Shown: positions 34,659-42,790 of the stretch, in pieces
Layout of the letters: each line of letters begins with the position of its first letter
How positions within the stretch are numbered: the stretch's first letter is position 1
NCBI RefSeq assembly: GCF_020179425.1
Contig: NZ_JAILYM010000001.1
Location: 62,001-126,000 of the forward strand
DNA: 64,000 bases
From: Novosphingobium percolationis
GTDB lineage: Bacteria > Pseudomonadota > Alphaproteobacteria > Sphingomonadales > Sphingomonadaceae
Direction: 5' to 3'
The notes under the pieces: model-generated
What the model saw: the letters and a program-made list of their open reading frames with translations, nothing else
The model's database searches: none
What the model was told of the DNA's origin: nothing
Translations under genes and position numbers: made by a program

Positions 34659-35882
34659 ATGACCGAAACCCTTGCCATCGCGCGGGCGATCCCGCCGCAC
34701 GTGCCCGCCCACCTCGTGTTCGATTTCGACATCTATGCCGACGAACGCATCGGCAGCGACGTCCACGGCACCTATGTCGCCGCCATCGCCGATGCGCCCG
34801 ACATCTTCTGGACCCCGCTCAATGGCGGACACTGGATGGTCCGCCGCATGGATGCGATCGCCGCCGTCGCCACCGATCCCGAACACTTCTCGGTGCGCGA
34901 AATGCAGATCCCGCGCGTGCCCAACCCGCCGTTCTTCATCCCGCTCAGCCTCGATCCGCCGGAAAACCTGCCCTACCGCCGCGCCATGGCGCCGCTGTTC
35001 GGTCCGGTCGCGGTCAAGGCGATGGAGCCGGGCCTGCGCGAATGGGCGGGCAAGATCATCGACGCCGCGCTGGCCAAGGACAGCGTCGATTTCATGGCCG
35101 ACGTCGCCAAGGTCTTCCCGGTCAGCGTGTTCATGGAACTGATGGGCATGGACCTGTCGCGCCTCGGCGAATTCCGCGACATCGCCGAACGCTTCTTCGA
35201 GAACCAGAACGATGCCGCGCAGATCGAAGCGCTCAGCGGCCAGATCCTCGGCATTCTCAAGGGGCTGGTGGACGACAAGCGCGCCAACCCCGACGGCAAG
35301 CTGATGAGCCACTTCATCGAAGCCGACATGGGCGACGGCCGCCGCATGAGCGAGGAGGAAATCCTCGCCATGAGCTTCGTGCTGTTCCTCGGCGGCATGG
35401 ACACCGTCACCAACGTCACCGGCTTCGCCTTCCAGCAACTCGCGCAAATGCCCGATCTTCAGGCGCGCATCGCCGCCGATCCCGAGGGCCTGTCTACGGC
35501 CTTCGCCGATGAAGCCGTGCGCCTGTTCGGCGTGGTCAACACGCCGCGCCTCGTGGTCAAGGACATCGACCTGCTGGGCGTGCCGTTCCGCGAAGGCGAC
35601 ATGGTGCTGAACCTCTTGCCCTGCGGCAGCCGCGACGATCGCAAGTTCGACCAACCGAACGTGCTCGATATCGACCGCAAGAAGACCACGCACATCACCT
35701 TTTCGACCGGCCCGCACTTGTGCATCGGCCACGTCCTCGGCCGCGCCGAAATCCGCGTTCTGACCGAGGAATGGTTCAAGCGCGTCAAATCCTTCCGCCT
35801 CGCCACCGACGATCCGCGCCCGTTCCGCACCGGCACGGTCATGGCCCTCGAAGCCCTGCCGATTGTCTGGGACGTGAAATGA
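34659..35882 (+). CDS. cytochrome P450
   Basis: Soluble P450 monooxygenase of 407 residues. The I-helix is GGMDTVTN, ExxR is EAVR, and the heme Cys lies in FSTGPHLCIGHVLGR. It belongs with short bacterial class I P450s that use ferredoxin. GGGAGTGA is 6 bases before the start, which lies 25 bases after the ligase gene. The stop overlaps the DUF35 gene start (ATGA), so it is translationally coupled. Probable role is hydroxylation of the CoA-activated substrate or its parent acid. No ferredoxin gene is in the window. Confidence 0.9.
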   Translation: MTETLAIARAIPPHVPAHLVFDFDIYADERIGSDVHGTYVAAIADAPDIFWTPLNGGHWMVRRMDAIAAVATDPEHFSVREMQIPRVPNPPFFIPLSLDPPENLPYRRAMAPLFGPVAVKAMEPGLREWAGKIIDAALAKDSVDFMADVAKVFPVSVFMELMGMDLSRLGEFRDIAERFFENQNDAAQIEALSGQILGILKGLVDDKRANPDGKLMSHFIEADMGDGRRMSEEEILAMSFVLFLGGMDTVTNVTGFAFQQLAQMPDLQARIAADPEGLSTAFADEAVRLFGVVNTPRLVVKDIDLLGVPFREGDMVLNLLPCGSRDDRKFDQPNVLDIDRKKTTHITFSTGPHLCIGHVLGRAEIRVLTEEWFKRVKSFRLATDDPRPFRTGTVMALEALPIVWDVK

Positions 35883-36295
35883 ACCATCGCCTCGACGGGG
35901 CCGACGCCCCCTACTGGCAGGGCCTTGAACAGGGCCGCCTGCTCCTGCCGCGCTGCGCGCATTGCGCGTGCTGGCTCTGGCCCGCCGGGCACCGCTGCGC
36001 CAGTTGCGGCGGCATCGGCATGGTCTGGGAAGAACGGCCGCTGCGCGCCACGCTCTATTCGTGGACGCGCACCTGGCACCGCTTCGGCTTCACCGAAAGC
36101 CTCGATCTGCCCTACGTCAGCGTGGTGGCCGAAGTCGAAGATTGCGGCGTCCGCCTGATGGGCCGCATGGACGATGTGCGAAACGGGGCTGGGCCCGACA
36201 ACCCCCGCATCGGGGAAGCCCTCGTCGGCCGCATCGGCGAAACCGTGGTCGGCGACGACCGCATTCCCACGATCATCTGGAGCCGCGCGGCATGA
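35879..36295 (+). CDS. DUF35 / OB-fold zinc-ribbon protein
   Basis: Small protein of 138 residues with an N-terminal rubredoxin-like zinc ribbon (Cys pairs in RCAHC and RCASC, about residues 26-44) and a C-terminal OB fold. Such proteins pair with thiolase-fold partners and bind acyl-CoA; the ChsH2 DUF35 domain with Ltp2 in cholesterol side-chain degradation is the defined example. Both ends overlap neighbours by ATGA with the P450 and the thiolase-fold gene, strongly suggesting a stoichiometric complex with the latter. Confidence 0.85.
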   Translation: MNHRLDGADAPYWQGLEQGRLLLPRCAHCACWLWPAGHRCASCGGIGMVWEERPLRATLYSWTRTWHRFGFTESLDLPYVSVVAEVEDCGVRLMGRMDDVRNGAGPDNPRIGEALVGRIGETVVGDDRIPTIIWSRAA

Positions 36296-37461
36296 CGCAT
36301 CCCCTCTACGGCACCACCGCCATCGCGGGCGTCGGTCTGCGCCAGTTCAAGCGCGGCACCGCGCCGCTGCCCGAACGCAGCCTGCTGGTCGAAGCGATCC
36401 TTGATGCCTGCGCCGAAGCCGGGCTGGACCCGGCCGAAGTCGACGGCTTCGTCTCCTATGGCGACGACAAGAACGAACCCGTCCGCCTGATGGGTGATCT
36501 CGGCACGCGCCGCCTGTCCTACTCCGCCGCGGTCTGGGGCGGCGGCGGGGGCGGCATCGCCGGGGCTTTCGGCGTCGCGGCGGGCGCGATCCTTTCGGGG
36601 CAGGCGAGCGCGGTGATCGTGTTCCGCGCTCTGGCCGAAGGCGCAAGCGGGCGCATGTCCGCCGCCGTCATGGCGCACCACCTCAACGACCACCTGCTCG
36701 CCGCAGGCCTCGTCGCGCCCGCGCAGATGTGCGCCATCCGCGCCCAGCGCCTGTTCGAACACCACGGCGTAGATCCCCGCATCGTCGAGGATCTCGTCCG
36801 CGCCTCCTACCACCACGGACGCGCCAACCCGGAGGCGGTCGCCTACGGCGAGGACTTCGACATCGAGACGCTGCGCACCAGCCGCTGGATCGCCGAACCC
36901 TTCCGCCTCTACGATTGCAGTCGCGAAAACGACGGGGCAGGGGCGCTGCTCCTCGTCAGCGCCGAACGCACCCGCGATCTGGCGAAACCGCCGGTCTACC
37001 TGCTCGGCTGCGCGCAAGGCACCGAGGCGGGTTGGGGCGACCTGATGGAGAACGACGCCGACGCGCTCTACGCCACCGGCGGCTTCCGCCCCGTCGCGCG
37101 CGATCTCTACGCCCAGACCGGCCTTACGCCGTCCGACATCGACTGCGTCCAGCTCTACGAGAACTTCGACGCGCAAGGCGTGATGTCGCTGATCGACCAC
37201 GGCTTTTGCACGGTCGAGAACGCCGCCGAGGTGATCCGCTTCGACAACCTCATCGCGCAAGGCGGCAAGCTGCCCGTGAACACCGCTGGCGGCAATCTGG
37301 CGCAGGGTTTCATCCACGGCATCGGCCTGCCCATCGAAGCGGTCCGCCAACTGCGCGGGGAGAGTTCCAACCCGGTTTCGGGCGCTCGCACCTGCCTGCT
37401 CGCGGGCGGTCCGGGGGCGCCCACCGTCAGTTCCGCGATCTTCGCCAGTCAGGTGCTTTGA
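36292..37461 (+). CDS. thiolase-fold acyl-CoA lyase/aldolase-like protein
   Basis: Thiolase-superfamily (lipid-transfer-protein type) enzyme of 389 residues. The segment where thiolases carry the nucleophilic Cys is instead a six-glycine run (VWGGGGGGIAG, about 81-91), while the C-terminal NTAGGNLAQGFIHGIG and TCLLAGG segments remain. Loss of that Cys argues against Claisen thiolysis. Together with the coupled DUF35 protein it points to a retro-aldol lyase like Ltp2-ChsH2(DUF35), which removes a short chain from a hydroxyacyl-CoA. Last gene of the ligase operon, ending at a strong terminator. A non-catalytic role cannot be excluded. Confidence 0.82.
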   Translation: MTHPLYGTTAIAGVGLRQFKRGTAPLPERSLLVEAILDACAEAGLDPAEVDGFVSYGDDKNEPVRLMGDLGTRRLSYSAAVWGGGGGGIAGAFGVAAGAILSGQASAVIVFRALAEGASGRMSAAVMAHHLNDHLLAAGLVAPAQMCAIRAQRLFEHHGVDPRIVEDLVRASYHHGRANPEAVAYGEDFDIETLRTSRWIAEPFRLYDCSRENDGAGALLLVSAERTRDLAKPPVYLLGCAQGTEAGWGDLMENDADALYATGGFRPVARDLYAQTGLTPSDIDCVQLYENFDAQGVMSLIDHGFCTVENAAEVIRFDNLIAQGGKLPVNTAGGNLAQGFIHGIGLPIEAVRQLRGESSNPVSGARTCLLAGGPGAPTVSSAIFASQVL

Positions 37462-37467
37462 AGTGCC

Positions 37468-37497
37468 GTTCCGGGGGGCCTTGGTGCCCCCCGGAAC
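37468..37497. terminator. strong hairpin terminator
   Basis: Perfect 12-base stem GTTCCGGGGGGC/GCCCCCCGGAAC (37468-37479, 37486-37497) with a 6-base loop. It lies between the convergent thiolase-fold gene and aldehyde dehydrogenase; there is no long T-run. Confidence 0.75.
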
Positions 37498-37502
37498 ATT
37501 CT

Positions 37503-37533
37503 AGGTGTCGTTCAGGTGCGTTTAGGTGTCGTT
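37503..37533. repeat. AGGTGTCGTT repeats x2
   Basis: Copies at 37503-37512 and 37524-37533, 21 bases apart, with a partial copy (AGGTGCGTTT) between. The same 10-mer occurs in tandem at 8446-8465 in an equivalent post-terminator position. Confidence 0.55.
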
Positions 37534-37537
37534 CGGG

Positions 37538-39031
37538 TCACCCCTGCAAAACGCGGGGAACCTGTGGCAGGAACACCGTCTTGGTCTCGCAGAAGGCCTC
37601 CAGTCCCTCGACCCCACCTTCGCGACCGATCCCCGATTTCTTGAACCCTCCGAAGGGGTTAGTCAGGTCGAACTCGCGCCCGTTCTGCGTGAACGTGCCC
37701 GTGCGGATACGGCGCGCCACGGCATAGGCGCGGTCGGTGTCGGGCGTGAACACCCCGCCCGACAATCCGAAGTCGCTGGCATTGGCGAAGGCGATCGCCT
37801 CCTCCTCGCTGTCATAGGGGATCACCGCCGTGACCGGACCGAAGATTTCCTCCTGCGCGATGGCCATGTCATTGGTCGCATTGGCAAAAACGGTCGGCTC
37901 GATGAAATAGCCGCGCTCCAGCGCCGCGGGACGCACGCCGCCTGTTGCCAGCCGCGCCCCTTCAGCAAGGCCTTGTTCCACATAGGAAAAGACCTTGTCC
38001 CGATGTCGCGCCATGGCCAGCGGCCCCATCATCGTCCCCGCCGCTTCGGGATCGCCCACCACGACCGCCTTCATCGCGGCGGCTAGGCTCTCGACATAGG
38101 CGTCATGCTTGGAACGCGGCACCAGCACGCGGCTGAAATTGATGCAGACCTGCCCGCACAGCAGCGTGATCAACGGCGCCAGCGCCGGGCCGAGCGCGGC
38201 GGGATCGAAATCGTCGAGCACGATCGCCGCCGATTTTCCGCCCAATTCCATGGTATAGCGCGCCATCCTTCCAGCGCAGACCTGCGCGATGTGCAGACCC
38301 ACGGCGGTCGATCCGGTGAAGGCCACCTTGTCCACGCCGGGGTGCCGCACCAGCAGGTCCGATGCCTCGCGGTCGGCGGGCAGCAGGTTGACGACGCCGG
38401 GGGGCAGGTCGGCTTCCTCCGCCGCTTCGGCCAGCAGGAAGGCTTCGAGCGGCGTTTCGGGCGAGGGCTTGAGGATCACCGTGCAGCCTGCCGCAAGGGC
38501 AGGGGCCAGCTTGACCAGCAGCGAGGCGAGGGGGCCATTCCACGGCGCGATCGCCGCGACCACGCCCGCCGCTTCCTTCACCACCACGGCGGTCTTGCAC
38601 ACCATGCCCTGCGCCGGGCCGACGCGCTCGAAGGGATAGGTTTCGGCCATGGCTGCATACATGTCGAGCAGCCCCGCCGCGCCCGCGCTCGCGCCAGTGG
38701 CCATCCACGCCGGCACGCCCACCTGTCCCAGCCAGCAGGCATCCGCCGCCGCGCCACGCCGGGCGAGCGCGGCGGACAGGCGGCGCATGGCAGCGGCCCG
38801 CTCGGCAGGCGCCATGCGCGGCCAGGGGCCGTGGTCGAAGGCGTCGCGCGCGGCGGCGACGGCCTTGTCCACTTCGGCAGGGCCAGCGGCGGCGACATCC
38901 TGCAAGGGCTGTTCGGTCGCCGGGTTGACCGGGCGCAGCCGCGCGGTTCCGGCAACGTCGATCCAGCGCCCGCCGATGAACAGGCGGTCGGGCTGCGAAA
39001 CGCGCGCCTGCGCAGCGGAAATCGTGGTCAT
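37538..39031 (-). CDS. aldehyde dehydrogenase
   Basis: NAD(P)-dependent aldehyde dehydrogenase of 497 residues. Cys296 lies in [12 protein letters not shown], Glu262 in TMELGGKSA, and Asn165 in APWNGP. The Cys motif with INFSRV is unlike the other three aldehyde dehydrogenases in the window, indicating a separate subfamily. It is divergent from the Rieske oxygenase, with two operator-like elements in the shared promoter, so it belongs to the same regulon as the ligase and GMC units. It probably oxidises an aldehyde generated by the GMC enzyme or the lyase. Confidence 0.85.
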   Translation of the reverse strand: MTTISAAQARVSQPDRLFIGGRWIDVAGTARLRPVNPATEQPLQDVAAAGPAEVDKAVAAARDAFDHGPWPRMAPAERAAAMRRLSAALARRGAAADACWLGQVGVPAWMATGASAGAAGLLDMYAAMAETYPFERVGPAQGMVCKTAVVVKEAAGVVAAIAPWNGPLASLLVKLAPALAAGCTVILKPSPETPLEAFLLAEAAEEADLPPGVVNLLPADREASDLLVRHPGVDKVAFTGSTAVGLHIAQVCAGRMARYTMELGGKSAAIVLDDFDPAALGPALAPLITLLCGQVCINFSRVLVPRSKHDAYVESLAAAMKAVVVGDPEAAGTMMGPLAMARHRDKVFSYVEQGLAEGARLATGGVRPAALERGYFIEPTVFANATNDMAIAQEEIFGPVTAVIPYDSEEEAIAFANASDFGLSGGVFTPDTDRAYAVARRIRTGTFTQNGREFDLTNPFGGFKKSGIGREGGVEGLEAFCETKTVFLPQVPRVLQG

Positions 39032-39071
39032 GCATCTCTCCCCAAGGTCGCGCGAGGCGCGCCGATGCTTA

Positions 39072-39088
39072 ATCTAACACCATAAGAT
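39072..39088. promoter_or_regulatory. operator-like ATCTA-N7-AAGAT (site 5)
   Basis: One arm mismatch to the shared element; 41 bases upstream of the aldehyde dehydrogenase start at 39031. Confidence 0.55.
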
Positions 39089-39130
39089 AAGTGACCCGGC
39101 AAGTGATTTTGCGGCGCGCCCCGTGCATAT

Positions 39131-39147
39131 ATCTATTGTCGATAGAT
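39131..39147. promoter_or_regulatory. operator-like ATCTA-N7-TAGAT (site 6)
   Basis: Perfect copy, 53 bases upstream of the Rieske oxygenase start. Symmetry extends inward to ATCTAT/ATAGAT. Confidence 0.65.
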
Positions 39148-39199
39148 TTAAGCGATGATACCCCAATGGGCGAATCAGAAATGAAAGAGGATGATCCCG

Positions 39200-40387
39200 A
39201 TGAACGCTCCCGCTGCGCTTGAGGCCGGTCCCGCGATGCCGCTGGTCCAGACCTTCGACATGCTGAGCGAGAGCCAGCGCGCCGCGATGAAGCGCATCGT
39301 CGCGCACGATGCCGCGCCCGCGCCACAGATCGAGTTCACGACGCCCGCATCGATGTTCACTTGTCCCGAACGCTTTGCGCTTGAGCAGCAGCACCTGTTC
39401 CGCGCGCGCGCCGTGCCGCTGGCGGTGTCCGCACTGGTGGCCGAACCCGGCACCGCGATGGGCCACGATGCGCTGGGCATCCCGCTGATCATTTCGCGCG
39501 ACAAGCAGGGCGAAATCCACGTCTTCCTCAACGCCTGCCAGCACAAGGGCGCCAAGCTGCTGGAAAGCTGCGATCCGGTGAAGTCGGCGCGGATGACCTG
39601 CCCGTACCACGCCTGGACCTTCGGCCTCGATGGCAAGCTGATCGCGGTGGCGCGGCCCGAAACTTTCGCCAATCTCGACAAGTCCAGCCGCAACCTTGCC
39701 GAACTGCCTGCGCGCGAACATGGCGGGATCATCTGGGTGATGCTCGACCGCACGGCAGAGCCCGACTTCTCGCCGCTGGTGCCTGACCTCGCCTCGGATC
39801 TGGAAGCGCTCGATCTGCCGCGCCTCCATGTCTACGGGCGCAAGCGGTTCGAGATCGCCGCGAACTGGAAGCTGGTGCTCGAACCCTTCCTTGAAGGCTA
39901 TCACGTCCAGCGCCTGCACGCGCAGACGGTCGGCCCGATGTTCGCCGACGTGCCCAACGTGGTCGACCTGCTCGGCCCCACGATCCGCCAGATTTCGGGC
40001 AAGGCCAACTTCGCCCCCGCTGACCTCGATATCGAGGGCGAGAACATCCACAAGACCGTCACCACGGTCTACAACATGTTCCCCAACTGCGTGGTCATCA
40101 CCAGCCCGTGGTACGTTTCGGTAATGCTGCTGCACCCGCGCGCGGCGGACCACACCACGGTCGAATACCACATGCTGACCCGCGCCAAGCCCGACAATCC
40201 CAAGGCCGAGGAGCTTTACGCCAAGTCCTATGCGATGATCCTCAACGTCTTCGGCAACGAGGACTTCCGCGCGGCGGAGATCAGCCACGCCGGGCTTTCC
40301 ACCGGCGCGCTGGATACGTGCGTCTATTCGGGTCTCGAAGCCTCGATCGCCACCTATTACGGGGTTCTCGACAGCTACCTTCCGTGA
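39200..40387 (+). CDS. Rieske non-heme iron oxygenase, catalytic subunit
   Basis: Terminal oxygenase of 395 residues. The Rieske 2Fe-2S ligands are Cys113/His115 (CQHKG) and Cys134/His137 (CPYHAW). Mononuclear iron ligands His235 and His240 lie in LEGYHVQRLH, with Glu232 where many dioxygenases carry the bridging Asp; a Glu here is also known in carnitine oxygenase CntA. The start at 39200 gives a 9-base spacing from GAGG; an in-frame ATG at 39191 abuts it. No beta subunit, ferredoxin or reductase follows, so it is likely a homo-oligomer using a reductase encoded elsewhere. Hydroxylation or demethylation of the lipid substrate is inferred. Confidence 0.88.
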   Translation: MNAPAALEAGPAMPLVQTFDMLSESQRAAMKRIVAHDAAPAPQIEFTTPASMFTCPERFALEQQHLFRARAVPLAVSALVAEPGTAMGHDALGIPLIISRDKQGEIHVFLNACQHKGAKLLESCDPVKSARMTCPYHAWTFGLDGKLIAVARPETFANLDKSSRNLAELPAREHGGIIWVMLDRTAEPDFSPLVPDLASDLEALDLPRLHVYGRKRFEIAANWKLVLEPFLEGYHVQRLHAQTVGPMFADVPNVVDLLGPTIRQISGKANFAPADLDIEGENIHKTVTTVYNMFPNCVVITSPWYVSVMLLHPRAADHTTVEYHMLTRAKPDNPKAEELYAKSYAMILNVFGNEDFRAAEISHAGLSTGALDTCVYSGLEASIATYYGVLDSYLP

Positions 40388-40436
40388 CGATGCAATTGCT
40401 CTGGATTCCGCGCAAGCAGCGTGGGAAGGGGTAATT

Positions 40437-40450
40437 TAATCGAACGATTA
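40437..40450. promoter_or_regulatory. TAATCG-AA-CGATTA palindrome
   Basis: Perfect 6-base arms around two bases, 16 bases before the CoA-transferase start at 40467, close enough to the start to block initiation. It differs from the ATCTA-N7-TAGAT sites in spacing and sequence. Confidence 0.5.
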
Positions 40451-40466
40451 GGAAGCGCTGATTCAC

Positions 40467-42743
40467 ATGAGCACGATTGCGGTTGACCGTCCGCTGGCGG
40501 GGATTCGGATTGTCGATGCGGTAGGTGGGCCGCTGGCCGCGATCACCCGCCACCTTGCCGATCTGGGCGCGCGGGTCGACCGCTTCGGCAGCAGTGAAGC
40601 CGCGTCGCCGTGGCAGGCGGGCAAGGTGCTGCACGATGCGCCGGTGACGTCGGACGAAGGCATGGCCGCCGCGCGCGCCGCGCATATCGTCTTGGTCGAT
40701 GCCGCGCTCTGGCCCGCGCTGGCCCCGCTGCGTGGCCACCGGCCCGATCTCGTGACCATGGCGGTCAGTCCCTTCGGCACCGGCACCTGCCTGTCGGACT
40801 GGCACGCGACCGGGCCGGTGATCCATGCGCTGACGGCGATGCTGTCGCGCTCGGGCATCGGGCTCAACCAGCCGTTGCTGCCGCCGGGCGATCTGGCGCA
40901 GCTCTGCGCGGCGGCGCAGGCCGGGTTCGCGCTCGTCAGCGCGCTCTATCGCGCGCTCGGCAGCGGACGGGGCGCGCACTTCGATTTCTCGGCGCTCGAA
41001 GGCGCGGTGCAGGCGCTCGATCCGGGCTTCGGCATCAATGGCAGCGCCACGCTGGGCAAGCCGGTGGGCCTGCTCGATCGTGCGCGTCCGCCCAAGGGCA
41101 CGCTCTACCCGATCTTCCCCTGCGCCGATGGCTACGTGCGCATCTGCCTGCTGGCCAAGCGGCAGTGGCGGGGCATGTTCACCTGGATGGGCGAGCCCGA
41201 ACAGTTTGCCTCGCCCGAGTTCGACCAGCTCGCGCACCGCTATGCCTCGCCCGATCTGGTGCCCTACATGGCCGCGTTCTTTGTCACGCGCACCCGCGCC
41301 GAATGCGAGCGCGACGGGCAGGTGCATGGCGTGCCGATCGCGGGCTTGCGCGACATGGCCGAATTCATCGCCTCCGACCATGCCGTGGCGCGCGGGGCCG
41401 TGACGACGCTCGCCGACGGGCGCGTACTGCCCAATGGCATGACCACCGTGGACGGCGCGCGCATGGGGCCGCTGGCCGCTCCGGTGGAGGCCGATTTCGG
41501 AACGGCGCGAGAGACGACGCCGTACGGTCTGCCCTTCGCGGGTCTGAAGGTGCTGGACTTCGGCGTGATCGTGGTCGGCGCGGAGCAGAGCCGCTTGCTG
41601 GGCGATTACGGCGCCGACGTGCTCAAGATCGAAAGCCAGGCCTTTCCCGACGGCAGCCGCCAGTCCTACCTGCGGCACGGCATGTCGGTCAGCTTCGGCG
41701 CGGGTCATCGCAACAAGCGCAGCATCGGACTCGATCTGCGGTCGGAGACAGGCCGCGCGCTGTTCCTCGATCTGGTGCGGCAGGCGGATGTGATCTGCTC
41801 CAACTTCAAGCCGGGCACGCTGGAAAAGCTGGGCTTGGGGCGCGACGTGCTGCGCGCCGCCAACCCGCGCATCGTGCTGTCCGAAAGCTCGGCCTTTGGG
41901 GACAGCGGGCCGTGGAGCGGACGCATGGGCTATGGCCCGCTGGTGCGCGCGGCCACCGGCCTGACGCTGGCTTGGCGTTATGACAACGATCCGACAAGCT
42001 TCAGCGATGCGATCACCGTCTATCCCGACCACGTCGCCGGGCGGATCTGCGCGATCGGCGTGGTCGCGCTGCTGATCCGCCGCCTGCGCACGGGCGCGGG
42101 TGGGCTGTCGTGCGTTTCGCAGGCCGAGGTCATGCTCTCGCACTTCGCCGACTATGTGGAGCAGGGCGCGATCACGCCCGCGCGGGAGGCGCCGTGGGGC
42201 GTGTTCCCGGCCAAGGGCGAGGACGAATGGGTGGCGGTGACGGTGCGCTCGACCGCCGACTGGCTGGCGCTGGCGGGCGTGATCGGCTTTCCGGGCGCAG
42301 CCGCGCTCGACAGCGCCGACAAGCGTTTCGCCGCGCGCGATGCTATCGGTGCGGCGCTGACCGCATGGCTGGCGAGCCGCACTCCGGTGGAGGCCGCGCA
42401 GGCGCTTCAGGCCCTCGGCGTGCCCGCTGCGCCGATGCTGCGCCTTGCCGAACTGCCCGAACATCCCTGGTATCGCGAACGCGGCTTCTTCCGCGTGGAG
42501 GATCATCCGTGGATGCTCGAAAAGGTGATGGGCGAGGGCTTCGTTGCCCATGGCGCGGATATTCCGCCGCCGCCTGCTGTGCCCGCGCCGCTGGCGGGCG
42601 AACAGACGCTGGAAGCGCTGGGCGACTGGCTGGGGCTGGACGCCGCGACACTGGCAGGGCTGACCGAAGGCGGCGTGCTGGAGCCGACCGCCGAGGCGGT
42701 GCTGGTCGAAGCCCGCAAGCACCTGGCGAGCGCGCCCGCGTAA
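40467..42743 (+). CDS. CaiB/BaiF family III CoA-transferase, two-domain
   Basis: Tandem fusion of 758 residues containing two family III CoA-transferase domains (about 8-340 and 350-740); most members are about 400 residues. The second half has the classic start GLKVLDFGVIVVGAEQSRLLGDYGADV and a candidate catalytic Asp in YPDHVAGR. The first half is more divergent and has a possible equivalent Asp in PPGDLAQL. It would move CoA between a carboxylic acid and an acyl-CoA without ATP. It is 79 bases after the Rieske gene with its own palindromic promoter element, and is followed by a LysR gene on the same strand. Confidence 0.87.
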   Translation: MSTIAVDRPLAGIRIVDAVGGPLAAITRHLADLGARVDRFGSSEAASPWQAGKVLHDAPVTSDEGMAAARAAHIVLVDAALWPALAPLRGHRPDLVTMAVSPFGTGTCLSDWHATGPVIHALTAMLSRSGIGLNQPLLPPGDLAQLCAAAQAGFALVSALYRALGSGRGAHFDFSALEGAVQALDPGFGINGSATLGKPVGLLDRARPPKGTLYPIFPCADGYVRICLLAKRQWRGMFTWMGEPEQFASPEFDQLAHRYASPDLVPYMAAFFVTRTRAECERDGQVHGVPIAGLRDMAEFIASDHAVARGAVTTLADGRVLPNGMTTVDGARMGPLAAPVEADFGTARETTPYGLPFAGLKVLDFGVIVVGAEQSRLLGDYGADVLKIESQAFPDGSRQSYLRHGMSVSFGAGHRNKRSIGLDLRSETGRALFLDLVRQADVICSNFKPGTLEKLGLGRDVLRAANPRIVLSESSAFGDSGPWSGRMGYGPLVRAATGLTLAWRYDNDPTSFSDAITVYPDHVAGRICAIGVVALLIRRLRTGAGGLSCVSQAEVMLSHFADYVEQGAITPAREAPWGVFPAKGEDEWVAVTVRSTADWLALAGVIGFPGAAALDSADKRFAARDAIGAALTAWLASRTPVEAAQALQALGVPAAPMLRLAELPEHPWYRERGFFRVEDHPWMLEKVMGEGFVAHGADIPPPPAVPAPLAGEQTLEALGDWLGLDAATLAGLTEGGVLEPTAEAVLVEARKHLASAPA

Positions 42744-42790
42744 GCCGGGGGCGGTTGCCCGATCGCGTGCGCCGCGCCACAGTGCGCGCG

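Noticed and set aside
40437-40450. Seventh member of the ATCTA-N7-TAGAT regulon
   Set aside because: The arms and spacing differ (TAATCG with a 2-base spacer); listed instead as a separate palindrome.
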